Source: Solirubrobacterales bacterium (GTDB lineage: Bacteria > Actinomycetota > Thermoleophilia > Solirubrobacterales > 70-9). From it: DNA of 45,159 nt. The stretch covers positions 1-45,159 of the forward strand of contig JASLIG010000053.1 in the NCBI GenBank assembly GCA_030152805.1, in the 5' to 3' direction. Of the stretch, positions 1 to 6,885 are shown piece by piece; position 1 is the first letter of the stretch; each line of letters opens with the position of its first letter. The position numbers were made by a program, and so were the translations under genes. A model generated the notes under the pieces. That model did not search any database. It worked only from the letters and a program-made list of their open reading frames with translations, and had not been told where the DNA came from.

Positions 1-1583
1 CTCCCGCCCGGCTCGAGATCATCGACCCGCTCTCGACCCCGCTGAACCTCCCCTTCGGCGCCGCCTGGCGCCCGTGGGAGGCGCTCGAGCCCCAGATCGA
101 CGACTCGATGATCCGCCAGATGGACCAGTTCGCCGCCGCCAGCCCCGTCGCCGACGGCAACGGCTCGCACGAGCCGATGGACTTCACGATCGACACCGGC
201 GACTCCGCCGACAGCCAGCAGCTGAACGAGACGGAATGGGTGCGAACGCTGCTCGAGGGCGGCACGCTCAACCCCAACAGCGGCGTCGACAAGAAAAAAT
301 ATTCGCACCTGCTCTGCCCGAACCTGCTGGTGCCGGGCGCCGCCGAGGCCGCCCGCTACACGGGTGTCCAGGACTACAACGACTACTTCGAGGGCACCTT
401 CCCGGAGTTCTACGATCCCAACAGCCCGGCGGGCCCGCACGCCGCCTGGCCCAAATACCCGGGGTTGATGGACAAGGCGCAGAAATCCTTCATCGCGGCC
501 GGCCTCGACGTTCCCTCCTACGTTGCCTTCGGCAACCACGACGCGCTGGTGCAGGGCAACGCGGCCGCGAACGCCGCCTTCGAGCAGGTCGCGACCGGCT
601 GCCTTAAGCCGATCGGGCCGGTGCCGAATCCCGAAAACGCGCCGGCGCTGCTGAGCTCGCTGCTCAACCCGACGAACCTGCTCAGCACCCTGCTGACCAA
701 CCCACAGAACCTGATCTTCGTCCCCGGCGACCCGAAACGGCAGTTCGTCTCCAAGAAGCAGTACAAGGACGTCTTCAAGGCCGGCAGCCAGGCCGACGGG
801 CACGGCTTCGACCTGATCGACCCGGCGCAGGAGTCGGCCTCCAAAGGCGCCGCCGGCTACTACGCCTGGAGCCCGACGCCGGGGATGCGCTTCATCGCCC
901 TCGACACCGTCGCCGAGGCGGGCACGATCGTCACCCCGACCGGCAACTTCACCGCCGACGGCAACATCGACGATCCCCAGTTCAAATGGCTGCGCGGTCA
1001 GCTCGAAGCCGCGACCGCGGCCGAAGAACTCGTCGTGATCTTCAGCCATCACGCTCCGGAGAGCCTCACCGCCGACGCCCCCGACGAGCTGGCGCCCCCG
1101 TGTCTCCTCAACGACGCGCACGGGCACGACGTCAATCCCGGCTGCGACCTCGACCCGCGCAACTCGCAGCCGATCCACCTCGAGGAAGACGCGGTTGGCC
1201 TGCTGCACGAATTCCCCAACGCGATCGCCTGGGTCGCCGGCCACTCGCACGTCAACACGGTCGACGCCTTCCCCGATCCGAGCGGGCCGGGCGGCTTCTG
1301 GAGCATCCGCGTCGCCGCCGAGGCCGACTGGCCGCAGCAGAGCCGCCTGCTCCAGGTCTTCGACAACCACGACGGCACGCTCTCGATCTTCGGCACGATC
1401 CTCGACCACGTCGGTCAGTCCAAAGCGCCGGCGCCCGGCACGGCGGCGAGCGGCATGGACCTCAACGACCTCGCCTCGGCCGGCCGCACGATGTCCTTCA
1501 ACGACCTCCAGTCCGGCGCACCCGAAGGCGAAGGCGAAGCGGCGGACCGCAACGTCGAGCTCCTGGTCGAAGACCCGCGCTGA
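1..1583 (+). CDS. calcineurin-like metallophosphoesterase (5' truncated by window)
   Basis: The reading frame is open from base 3, so the gene begins upstream of the window; the first internal ATG at 108 is probably not the start. The family hydrolyses phosphoesters with a dinuclear metal centre. Metal-site motifs appear in the usual order: an Asp-Thr-Gly-Asp segment (DFTIDTGDSAD), GNHD, SHH (VVIFSHHAPES) and GHSHVN. The protein resembles the large actinobacterial PPA1498-type phosphoesterases (TIGR03767), which are usually exported, but the N-terminus that would show a signal is missing here. The substrate is unknown. The acidic C-terminal tail after about residue 460 looks disordered. It converges on the fumarase gene, with two hairpins between them. 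Confidence 0.85.
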   Translation, partial: PARLEIIDPLSTPLNLPFGAAWRPWEALEPQIDDSMIRQMDQFAAASPVADGNGSHEPMDFTIDTGDSADSQQLNETEWVRTLLEGGTLNPNSGVDKKKYSHLLCPNLLVPGAAEAARYTGVQDYNDYFEGTFPEFYDPNSPAGPHAAWPKYPGLMDKAQKSFIAAGLDVPSYVAFGNHDALVQGNAAANAAFEQVATGCLKPIGPVPNPENAPALLSSLLNPTNLLSTLLTNPQNLIFVPGDPKRQFVSKKQYKDVFKAGSQADGHGFDLIDPAQESASKGAAGYYAWSPTPGMRFIALDTVAEAGTIVTPTGNFTADGNIDDPQFKWLRGQLEAATAAEELVVIFSHHAPESLTADAPDELAPPCLLNDAHGHDVNPGCDLDPRNSQPIHLEEDAVGLLHEFPNAIAWVAGHSHVNTVDAFPDPSGPGGFWSIRVAAEADWPQQSRLLQVFDNHDGTLSIFGTILDHVGQSKAPAPGTAASGMDLNDLASAGRTMSFNDLQSGAPEGEGEAADRNVELLVEDPR

Positions 1584-1592
1584 GGCCTCGGA

Positions 1593-1635
1593 GATGTCGC
1601 ACCTCCCGCCGCATAGCGGCGGGAGGTGCGACATC
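1593..1635. terminator. perfect 20-bp hairpin after the phosphoesterase
   Basis: Arms 1593-1612 and 1616-1635 are perfect complements around a 3-nt ATA loop. It starts 10 bp after the phosphoesterase stop and lies between two convergent genes, so it can terminate both. There is no T-tract. Confidence 0.7.
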
Positions 1636-1662
1636 AACCGCGCAGCGGGTTGATTCTGAGTT

Positions 1663-1705
1663 GCGGTCGCACTTTCCTCCGGATAGCGGCGGGAGGTGCG
1701 ACCGC
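1663..1705. terminator. second, related hairpin at the fumarase 3' end
   Basis: Outer arms 1663-1672 and 1696-1705 are perfect 10-bp complements. The right arm repeats the sequence TAGCGGCGGGAGGTGCGA found in the hairpin at 1593-1635, while the left arm has diverged and pairs partly through G-U. It lies 8 bp beyond the fumarase stop codon (minus strand). Confidence 0.6.
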
Positions 1706-1713
1706 TGGGCTTC

Positions 1714-3027
1714 TTACTCGTGCGGGCGGGCCATGCGGCGGTGGTCTAGGGCCTCCTCGAGCACCGCCGGCTCGACGCCCTGCTCGAGCGCGACCTCGCG
1801 CAGCGAGCGGCCTGACTCGGCCGCGGTCTTGACGATGTCGGCGGCGCGGTCATAGCCGATGTGGGGGTTGAGCGCGGTTGCCGTGGCCAGGGTCGCCTCG
1901 GCGTGGCGCTCGGTCATCTCCTCGTTGGCCTCGAGCCCGGCGACGCACTTCTCGTTCAGCAGGCGCGAGGCGGAGGCGAGCAGCTTGATCGAGTCGAGCA
2001 GGTTGCGGGCGATCAGCGGCACGCGCACGTTGAGCTCGAACTGTCCCTGGCTGCCGGCGACGGTGATCGCGCCGTCGTTGCCGATCACCTGGGCGGCGAC
2101 CTGGATCACCACCTCACAGATCACCGGGTTGACCTTGCCGGGCATGATCGAGGAGCCCTTTTGCAGCTCGGGCAGGCGCAGCTCGGCGAGACCAGCGCGG
2201 GGGCCCGAGCCCATCAGCGCCAGGTCGTTGCCGATCTTGTTGAGCGAGACGGCGTAGACCTTGAGCGCGCCCGAGAGCTCGACCAGGGCGTCGCGGTTGC
2301 CCTGCGCCTCGAAGGGATCGAGCGGCGCCGAGATGTCGAGGCCGGTTTCGGCAGCGAGCCGCTCGCGCACCTTGGCGGCGAACTCGGGGTGGGTGTTGAG
2401 GCCGGTGCCGGTGGCGGTGCCGCCGAGCGGGATCTGGCCGACGCGGCGCAGCGTCGCCTCGACCCGCTGCACCCCGAGCCGCACCTGGGCGGCGTAGCCG
2501 CCGAACTCCTGGCCTAGCGTGACCGGCACCGCGTCCATCAGGTGGGTGCGACCCGCCTTGACCACGTCGGCGAACTGCTCGGCCTTGGCCTCCAAGGCGC
2601 TCTCCAGCCCGCCCATCGCCGGCAGCAGGTCGTGCGTCACCTCGCCCAGCGCCGCCAGGTGGACGGCGGAGGGGAAGACGTCGTTGGAAGACTGACCCAT
2701 GTTGACGTGGTCGTTGGGGTGGACGCCGTCGCCGGCGATACTGGCGAGCACCTCGTTGGCGTTCATGTTGGAGGAGGTGCCCGAGCCGGTCTGGAAGACG
2801 TCGATCGGGAACTGCTCGTCGTGTTCGCCGGCGGCAACCGCGTCGCCGGCGGCGGAGATGCGCTCGGCGAGCGCCCCGTCGAGCTCGCCCAGTTCGCCGT
2901 TGACCGTCGCCGCGGCGGCCTTGAGCCGGCCCAGCCAGCGGACCACGGGCACCGGCACCCGCTCGCCCGAGACCGGGAAGTTGTCGACGGCCTTGGTGGT
3001 CTCGCCACCCCAGAGCTGCTCAGTCAC
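1714..3027 (-). CDS. fumC: class II fumarate hydratase
   Basis: Interconverts fumarate and malate in the TCA cycle; cytosolic homotetramer in the family. The class II signature is complete: GSGTSSNMNANEV, GQSSNDVFP, GRTHLMDAVPVTLGQEF, GGTATGTGLN and the signature loop GSSIMPGKVNPV. The GTG start has a GGAGG box about 8 nt upstream. No in-frame start lies further up, because the upstream gene's TGA is in the same frame. At 437 residues it lacks roughly 20 N-terminal residues usual for the family (the RxExDxxGxxxVPxDxLWG lead-in begins here at LWGG). It starts only 24 bp after the riboswitch-controlled toroid gene on the same strand, so it may be cotranscribed with it; a promoter inside that gene cannot be excluded. 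Confidence 0.95.
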   Translation of the reverse strand: MTEQLWGGETTKAVDNFPVSGERVPVPVVRWLGRLKAAAATVNGELGELDGALAERISAAGDAVAAGEHDEQFPIDVFQTGSGTSSNMNANEVLASIAGDGVHPNDHVNMGQSSNDVFPSAVHLAALGEVTHDLLPAMGGLESALEAKAEQFADVVKAGRTHLMDAVPVTLGQEFGGYAAQVRLGVQRVEATLRRVGQIPLGGTATGTGLNTHPEFAAKVRERLAAETGLDISAPLDPFEAQGNRDALVELSGALKVYAVSLNKIGNDLALMGSGPRAGLAELRLPELQKGSSIMPGKVNPVICEVVIQVAAQVIGNDGAITVAGSQGQFELNVRVPLIARNLLDSIKLLASASRLLNEKCVAGLEANEEMTERHAEATLATATALNPHIGYDRAADIVKTAAESGRSLREVALEQGVEPAVLEEALDHRRMARPHE

Positions 3028-3051
3028 GTCCGTGCCTCCATCGAGTCGTTG

Positions 3052-4725
3052 TCAATGGAGCGTATTCGAGCGGCGGTGGCGCTTGACCGTGCAGCGGACC
3101 CGCCGCTTGCCGCTGGGGCGCCGGTGCGCCTTGCAGGCGAGGCCCGCGTTGTGGGCCGGTCGCCCCCGCGGCCCGCGTTCGCCGCGGGGCCCCGGTTCGC
3201 CCGCTTGCCCCTGCGGACCCGCCGGCCCGGGCGATCCCTGCGATCCCGCTGGTCCCTGCGGCCCGGTCTGACCGTCCTCGCCGGTCGCCCCCGCCGGTCC
3301 GCTCGGCCCGGGGTCGCCCTGCGGTCCCTGCGGCCCTACCGGCCCGGCGCTCGGGTTCTCGCCGATCCGCAGCGAGAGGGCGTCGCCGAAGCCGACCGGC
3401 TGCGCGCCGGCGAGCGCCTTGGCGCCACGGTCTAGCCGCAGCAGCCAGGCTTCGTCTTCCCCCTCCGGGAAGACTCCGTCGAGCGTCGCGAGTTGCCCGC
3501 CGTCGAACGAGAACGAGGTCACGCAGCCGGCCGGGATCGAGCTGGTTTTGGCGGCGCTGAGGACTTCGCTCAGCGCCGCACCGGCCGGCGCCGTCACCTC
3601 GCACAACCTCACGTTGCCGGGGGCGAGCTCGATCGCCAGCGCGTGCGGCACCGGGGTCCCGGCGGCCACCGCCGGCGCCGGGCGGACGCTCGGCAGCTGC
3701 GAGTCTTCCCTGCTCGGCGGAGCCGCGGTCATCGCCCCGCCGGCGAGCGCCAGCAGCGCGTCCGCGGTCGAGTAGAGGTTGGGCGGTTCGCCCGGCGCGT
3801 AGGCGAAGCCACCTTCTCCCGGACCTGCTCCCGCCTGCAGCGAGAGCAGGTGGTCGACCGGCGTCTTTTCGGCCCCGGTCGTCCACTGCGGCGACTGGGG
3901 ATCGATCCCGCAGGCGTTGAGGGCGCCGATCAGGCGGCTGGTGCCGCCGGCGTCGCCGGCTTCGATCCCACCGGTTGCTTCCGCCTGTTCGCCCTTCAGG
4001 TGGCCGAGGCCGGCGACGACCGCGGGATCGTAGGGGGGCACCCCCGCTTCGCAGAGCGCGGCAACGGCGATGCCGGTCATCACGGCGGGGGTTTCGACTT
4101 CTTCGCTCCAGCTGCCGTCGCCCTGCTGGATGCCCTTCAGGTACTCGACCGCGGGGGCGAGCGCCCAGGCGGGCAGCGGGCTCCGCGACAGCGCAGCGAT
4201 TCCGAACGCCGTGTAGTAGGCGGCCTCCGCTTTGGCTTTGCCGAAACCGCCGCTGGCGGGGTTCCAGGCGCCGGCGACCTGGGCCGGCAGGTTGACCTCG
4301 GCTGAGAGCCGGGCCGGATCGAGCCCGGCGGCGTAGGCGACCAGGGTCGGCCGCGCGTATTCGTCGGGGAGCAGTTCCTGCGGGGTTACCCACCAGCCGG
4401 AGCTCGCGCCGTATTCGCCGAGCAGGAAGTCCTGCAGGCTGGGCCCGCCGGCGGCGACATCGGCCGAGCTGACCCCGGCGGCCGCCAGGCCGGTCGCCAC
4501 CCAGTCGCTGGAGAAGCGGAAGCGGCTGAAGACGATGCCGCTTTCGGGCTCGCTGGGTTCGCCCGTGGCAGGCACCTGGCGATCGCGCACGTACTGCACC
4601 GCTTTGGCGATCGCGGCGTCTATCTCACCCTGGCTGGACGTCGCCGACGCCGTCGCCGGCGGCACCGCAAAGGACAGCAGGAGAGCGCAAAGCGCGCACA
4701 GGCGTGGAACTGGAACCGATCGCAT
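3052..4725 (-). CDS. secreted intrinsic-factor-like protein with collagen-like tail
   Basis: Signal peptide at residues 1-28 (MRSVPVPRLCALCALLLSFA, then an A-T-A-S-A cleavage area). Residues 30-335 form alpha-alpha toroid repeats of the prenyltransferase/squalene-cyclase type (GGFGKAKAEAAYYTAFGIAA, GDGSWSEEVETPAVMTGIAV). Residues 350-460 resemble DUF4430, the transcobalamin C-terminal-like domain, with a Cys pair (LCEVT, AGCVTS) and the terminal pattern W-L-L-R-L-D...GDALSLRIG. Residues 461-523 are 21 uninterrupted Gly-X-Y triplets, followed by a very basic 34-residue tail with two Cys. Toroid plus DUF4430 is the architecture of animal intrinsic factor and transcobalamin, which clamp cobalamin between the two domains. 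A cobalamin riboswitch lies in its leader, so corrinoid binding is the natural inference, though unproven. It is a paralogue of the gene at 5216. Confidence 0.85.
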   Translation of the reverse strand: MRSVPVPRLCALCALLLSFAVPPATASATSSQGEIDAAIAKAVQYVRDRQVPATGEPSEPESGIVFSRFRFSSDWVATGLAAAGVSSADVAAGGPSLQDFLLGEYGASSGWWVTPQELLPDEYARPTLVAYAAGLDPARLSAEVNLPAQVAGAWNPASGGFGKAKAEAAYYTAFGIAALSRSPLPAWALAPAVEYLKGIQQGDGSWSEEVETPAVMTGIAVAALCEAGVPPYDPAVVAGLGHLKGEQAEATGGIEAGDAGGTSRLIGALNACGIDPQSPQWTTGAEKTPVDHLLSLQAGAGPGEGGFAYAPGEPPNLYSTADALLALAGGAMTAAPPSREDSQLPSVRPAPAVAAGTPVPHALAIELAPGNVRLCEVTAPAGAALSEVLSAAKTSSIPAGCVTSFSFDGGQLATLDGVFPEGEDEAWLLRLDRGAKALAGAQPVGFGDALSLRIGENPSAGPVGPQGPQGDPGPSGPAGATGEDGQTGPQGPAGSQGSPGPAGPQGQAGEPGPRGERGPRGRPAHNAGLACKAHRRPSGKRRVRCTVKRHRRSNTLH

Positions 4726-4728
4726 CCT

Positions 4729-4750
4729 TCAACCCCTTTCCTCGAGGGCT
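4729..4750 (-). promoter_or_regulatory. ribosome-site region with possible sequestering pairing
   Basis: Read on the minus strand, GCCCTCGAGGAAAGGGG contains the purine-rich ribosome site and a CCC/GGG complement that could close over it. Nearly the same arrangement occurs before the start at 6886 (6861-6880), which suggests B12 control at translation initiation. This is inference from the sequence pattern. Confidence 0.35.
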
Positions 4751-4759
4751 TTGGTGGAG

Positions 4760-4909
4760 GGATCGGAGGGAGGTCTCCTGGCTTCCGAGCGTCCCTGCCG
4801 CGCCTTCCCGGCTCTCGCCAGTGGCTGCACCGCGTGCGTGCGGAGGGCTTCCTCGGTCACAGTGGCGGGCCCGCGCCGGTCTCTCACCGGCTTCCCTGTC
4901 CACCGATCC
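4760..4909 (-). promoter_or_regulatory. cobalamin riboswitch (leader of the 3052-4725 gene)
   Basis: Read on the minus strand it has the P1 stem GGATCGG/CCGATCC, the core GGGAAGCCGGTGAGAGACCG, then GGGCCCGCCACTGTGA, a GCCACTGG segment, GCCGGGAAGGCG and the B12 box GCCAGGAGACCT (4771-4782). Order and spacing match the cobalamin aptamer. It sits 35 nt before the start codon. Most of its core is identical to the riboswitch at 6695-6848, so the two derive from a recent duplication. Confidence 0.93.
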
Positions 4910-4931
4910 GTGGATTGTTTTGGGCGGCAAA

Positions 4932-4937
4932 CCTATA
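4932..4937 (-). promoter_or_regulatory. possible -10 box for the minus-strand riboswitch transcript
   Basis: TATAGG on the minus strand (TCTTATAGGTTT context) lies about 22 nt upstream of the aptamer P1 stem. No convincing -35 was found. Confidence 0.3.
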
Positions 4938-4992
4938 AGAGATTCGGCCAGTGGGCCGGCGGTGCCGCCGCCCGCCCGAATAGATTGAAATC

Positions 4993-5102
4993 GTCAAGCG
5001 GTCGGGGGAACCCGGTGCGAATCCGGGACTGACGCGCAACGGTGTTGGCGGCGGGCGCTTCTTTGCGCCCTCGCGCCAGAGTCCGAACACCCGCCGCCTG
5101 AC
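4993..5102 (+). promoter_or_regulatory. cobalamin riboswitch (leader of the 5216 gene)
   Basis: P1 pairs GTCAAGCGG (4993-5001) with CCGCCTGAC (5094-5102) with one mismatch. The core reads GGGGAACCCGGTGCGAATCC, then GGGACTGACGCGCAACGGT, and the 3' box is CCAGAGTCCGAACACCCGCC. This is a standard cobalamin aptamer of a different subtype from the two other copies in the window. A possible GACGCAC/GTGCGTC hairpin (5100-5106 with 5140-5146) overlaps the P1 3' strand and may belong to the expression platform. The gene start is 113 nt downstream. Confidence 0.93.
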
Positions 5103-5215
5103 GCACACATAAGGACCCCTGTTCTCGCGAATGGACGGTGCGTCTTTCATCCCCTCTCCTGCGGGAGCCGGGGGCGGAGCAAGCCCGCCGTCCCCAACCA
5201 GAAGGAGATCCATCG

Positions 5216-6604
5216 ATGCGTCCCACCACCTGCCGGCTGGCGCTGATCGCGACCGCGCTCGCTTCCCTGCTGGCGCCGGCCTCCGCCCTGGCGACCGCCA
5301 GCGCGGAACAAGTCACCACCTCGATGAACAAAGGAGTCGAATACCTGAAAGGCCTGCAGAAAGAAAGCGGTGAAATCCCCGGCTTCGGCGGCGACTGGGC
5401 GCTGACCGCCTTCGCCGCCGCCAAAGTCGCGCCCGCCGACGTCAACAAAGCCGGCAAAGAAGGCGCCGACGCGCGCAGCTGGTACGAAGGCGTGGTCGGC
5501 GTCTCGACCTGGCCGGGCGGCGAAGCCGCCGCAACCGACTTCGAGCGCGCGGCGCTGCTCTCCTACGCCGCCGGCATCGACCCGGCCCGCGTCTCCAAAC
5601 GGCAGAACCTGATCGCCAAGATCGCCTCCTACTACCAGAGCGAAAGCCCTGGCTACTACGGCTCGACCTTCAACGCGACGGTCTTCGGGCTGCTGGCGCT
5701 GGCCGGCGCGAAGACGACGGGCGGTGCCCAGCGGTTGCCCCAGATCGTCCTCGACCAGGCGGTCGAAGCGGTGAAAGCGAACCAGCACACGGATGGCGGC
5801 TGGACCTGGGAAAAAGCCGCCGGCAACAAAGCGGCGCTCGAAAAAGCCTCAGAAGTCGACATGACGGGCGCGGCGATGGCGGCGCTCTGCGCGGGGGGCG
5901 TCGCCAACACGAACGAAGCGATCGCCAACGCGAAGAAATTCCTCGCCTCCAAATTCGTCAAAGCAAGTGGGGCGTTCGAAACCGCTTTCGGTGTCAACAC
6001 CGACTCGACCGCATGGGCGGTCCAGGGATTGAAAGCCTGCGGCCTCGATCCGCAGGCGGCTGAATTCACCGGCTCCGCGCCGGGCAAAAAGACGCCGCTC
6101 GACTTCCTCATCTCCCAACAGGTGAGCGGCGGCGGCTTCCGCTACGGGACCTCCGGCAGCACCGCCGACGAGTACGCGAGCCAGGACGCGGTGCGGGCGC
6201 TGGGCAGCGGCGGTTTCACCGCGACGCCGCCGAAACCGGGCAAAGGCGAACAGTGGAAAGGCGTCACCGAATTCGCCGTCGGAGAAGCGGAAACCACGTC
6301 GCTGGCCCTGATCGTCGACGACGGATCCTCGCCGCTGAAGGTCTGCTCGGTCTCGCTGGCGCCGAAAGCGACGACCACGACGCTCTCGGCGCTCCTCGAC
6401 GCGGCGGTCAAAGGTACGACTCCCTCTGGGTGCGTGAGCGGCTACCTGCCGGGCAGCGGCGAAGGCGCGATCACCCAGGTCAACGGCTACCCAGCGGCCC
6501 CGGCCGAAAAATGGAACGTGACGATCGACGGCGGCGCGAAAAGCCAGGCGAAACGCAACACCACGATCCACGTTGGGGACACGATCTACCTGAAGTACGA
6601 ATAG
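5216..6604 (+). CDS. secreted intrinsic-factor-like toroid + DUF4430 protein
   Basis: Start chosen at ATG 5216, with AAGGAG 8 nt upstream and an immediate signal peptide (MRPTTCRLALIATALASLLA, ASA cleavage area); a GTG at 5138 would add 26 unlikely residues. Of 462 residues, 30-335 are alpha-alpha toroid repeats (GFGGDWALTAFAAA, DGGWTWEKAAG, DMTGAAMAALCAGG, STAWAVQGLKACG). Residues 355-462 are DUF4430-like, with a Cys pair (KVCSVS, SGCVSG) and the closing pattern KWNVTIDGG...VGDTIYLKY. The layout equals intrinsic factor/transcobalamin without extra domains, so a soluble or wall-trapped corrinoid-binding protein is likely. The cobalamin riboswitch in its leader supports the ligand. Squalene-cyclase activity is unlikely: no DxDD motif is visible. 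Confidence 0.87.
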   Translation: MRPTTCRLALIATALASLLAPASALATASAEQVTTSMNKGVEYLKGLQKESGEIPGFGGDWALTAFAAAKVAPADVNKAGKEGADARSWYEGVVGVSTWPGGEAAATDFERAALLSYAAGIDPARVSKRQNLIAKIASYYQSESPGYYGSTFNATVFGLLALAGAKTTGGAQRLPQIVLDQAVEAVKANQHTDGGWTWEKAAGNKAALEKASEVDMTGAAMAALCAGGVANTNEAIANAKKFLASKFVKASGAFETAFGVNTDSTAWAVQGLKACGLDPQAAEFTGSAPGKKTPLDFLISQQVSGGGFRYGTSGSTADEYASQDAVRALGSGGFTATPPKPGKGEQWKGVTEFAVGEAETTSLALIVDDGSSPLKVCSVSLAPKATTTTLSALLDAAVKGTTPSGCVSGYLPGSGEGAITQVNGYPAAPAEKWNVTIDGGAKSQAKRNTTIHVGDTIYLKYE

Positions 6605-6656
6605 GCCTCGCGCCGATGCGCTCCCGCGTTGGCGGGGGCGCATCGGCCTTCGAGGC
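6605..6656 (+). terminator. long hairpin after the 5216 gene
   Basis: GCCTCG (6605-6610) and GCCGATGCGC (6612-6621) pair with GCGCATCGGC (6638-6647) and CGAGGC (6651-6656). The stem begins immediately after the stop codon and separates this gene from the third riboswitch operon. Confidence 0.65.
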
Positions 6657-6675
6657 GGCCTCGGGGCCGTCGGGC

Positions 6676-6681
6676 TAGACT
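6676..6681 (+). promoter_or_regulatory. possible -10 box TAGACT of the third riboswitch operon
   Basis: TAGACT fits the actinobacterial TANNNT pattern and lies 13 nt before the riboswitch P1 stem, a sensible distance for a transcript starting near 6688. No clear -35 was found. Confidence 0.4.
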
Positions 6682-6694
6682 GGCCCGCAACAGA

Positions 6695-6848
6695 GGATCG
6701 GTGGACGGGGAAGCCGGTGAGAGACCGGCGCGGGCCCGCCACTGTGATCGAGCATCGAGTCCGCCGCACGCCCACGTGGCAGCCACTGGCCGAGAGGCCG
6801 GGAAGGCGCGGCGGAGAGCTCGTAAGCCAGGAGACCTCCCTCCGATCC
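6695..6848 (+). promoter_or_regulatory. cobalamin riboswitch (leader of the 6886-10536 operon)
   Basis: P1 GGATCGGTGGA pairs with TCCCTCCGATCC. Between them are GGGAAGCCGGTGAGAGACCG, GGGCCCGCCACTGTGA, GCCACTGG, GCCGGGAAGGCG and the B12 box GCCAGGAGACCT, all as in the riboswitch at 4760-4909. The two copies differ mainly in the variable loops. The ribosome site GGAAAGGGG follows 22 nt later. Confidence 0.94.
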
Positions 6849-6885
6849 GCAAACGTCGATCGCCCTCGCGGAAAGGGGCCAAGGC

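Noticed and set aside
3157..3345. Collagen-coding tract as a DNA tandem repeat or CRISPR-like array
   Set aside because: The repetition is at the protein level (Gly-X-Y) with varied codons; no constant repeat/spacer structure exists.
5138..5215. GTG 5138 as the start of the toroid gene at 5216
   Set aside because: It would place 26 non-hydrophobic residues before an evident signal peptide, while ATG 5216 has AAGGAG at proper spacing.
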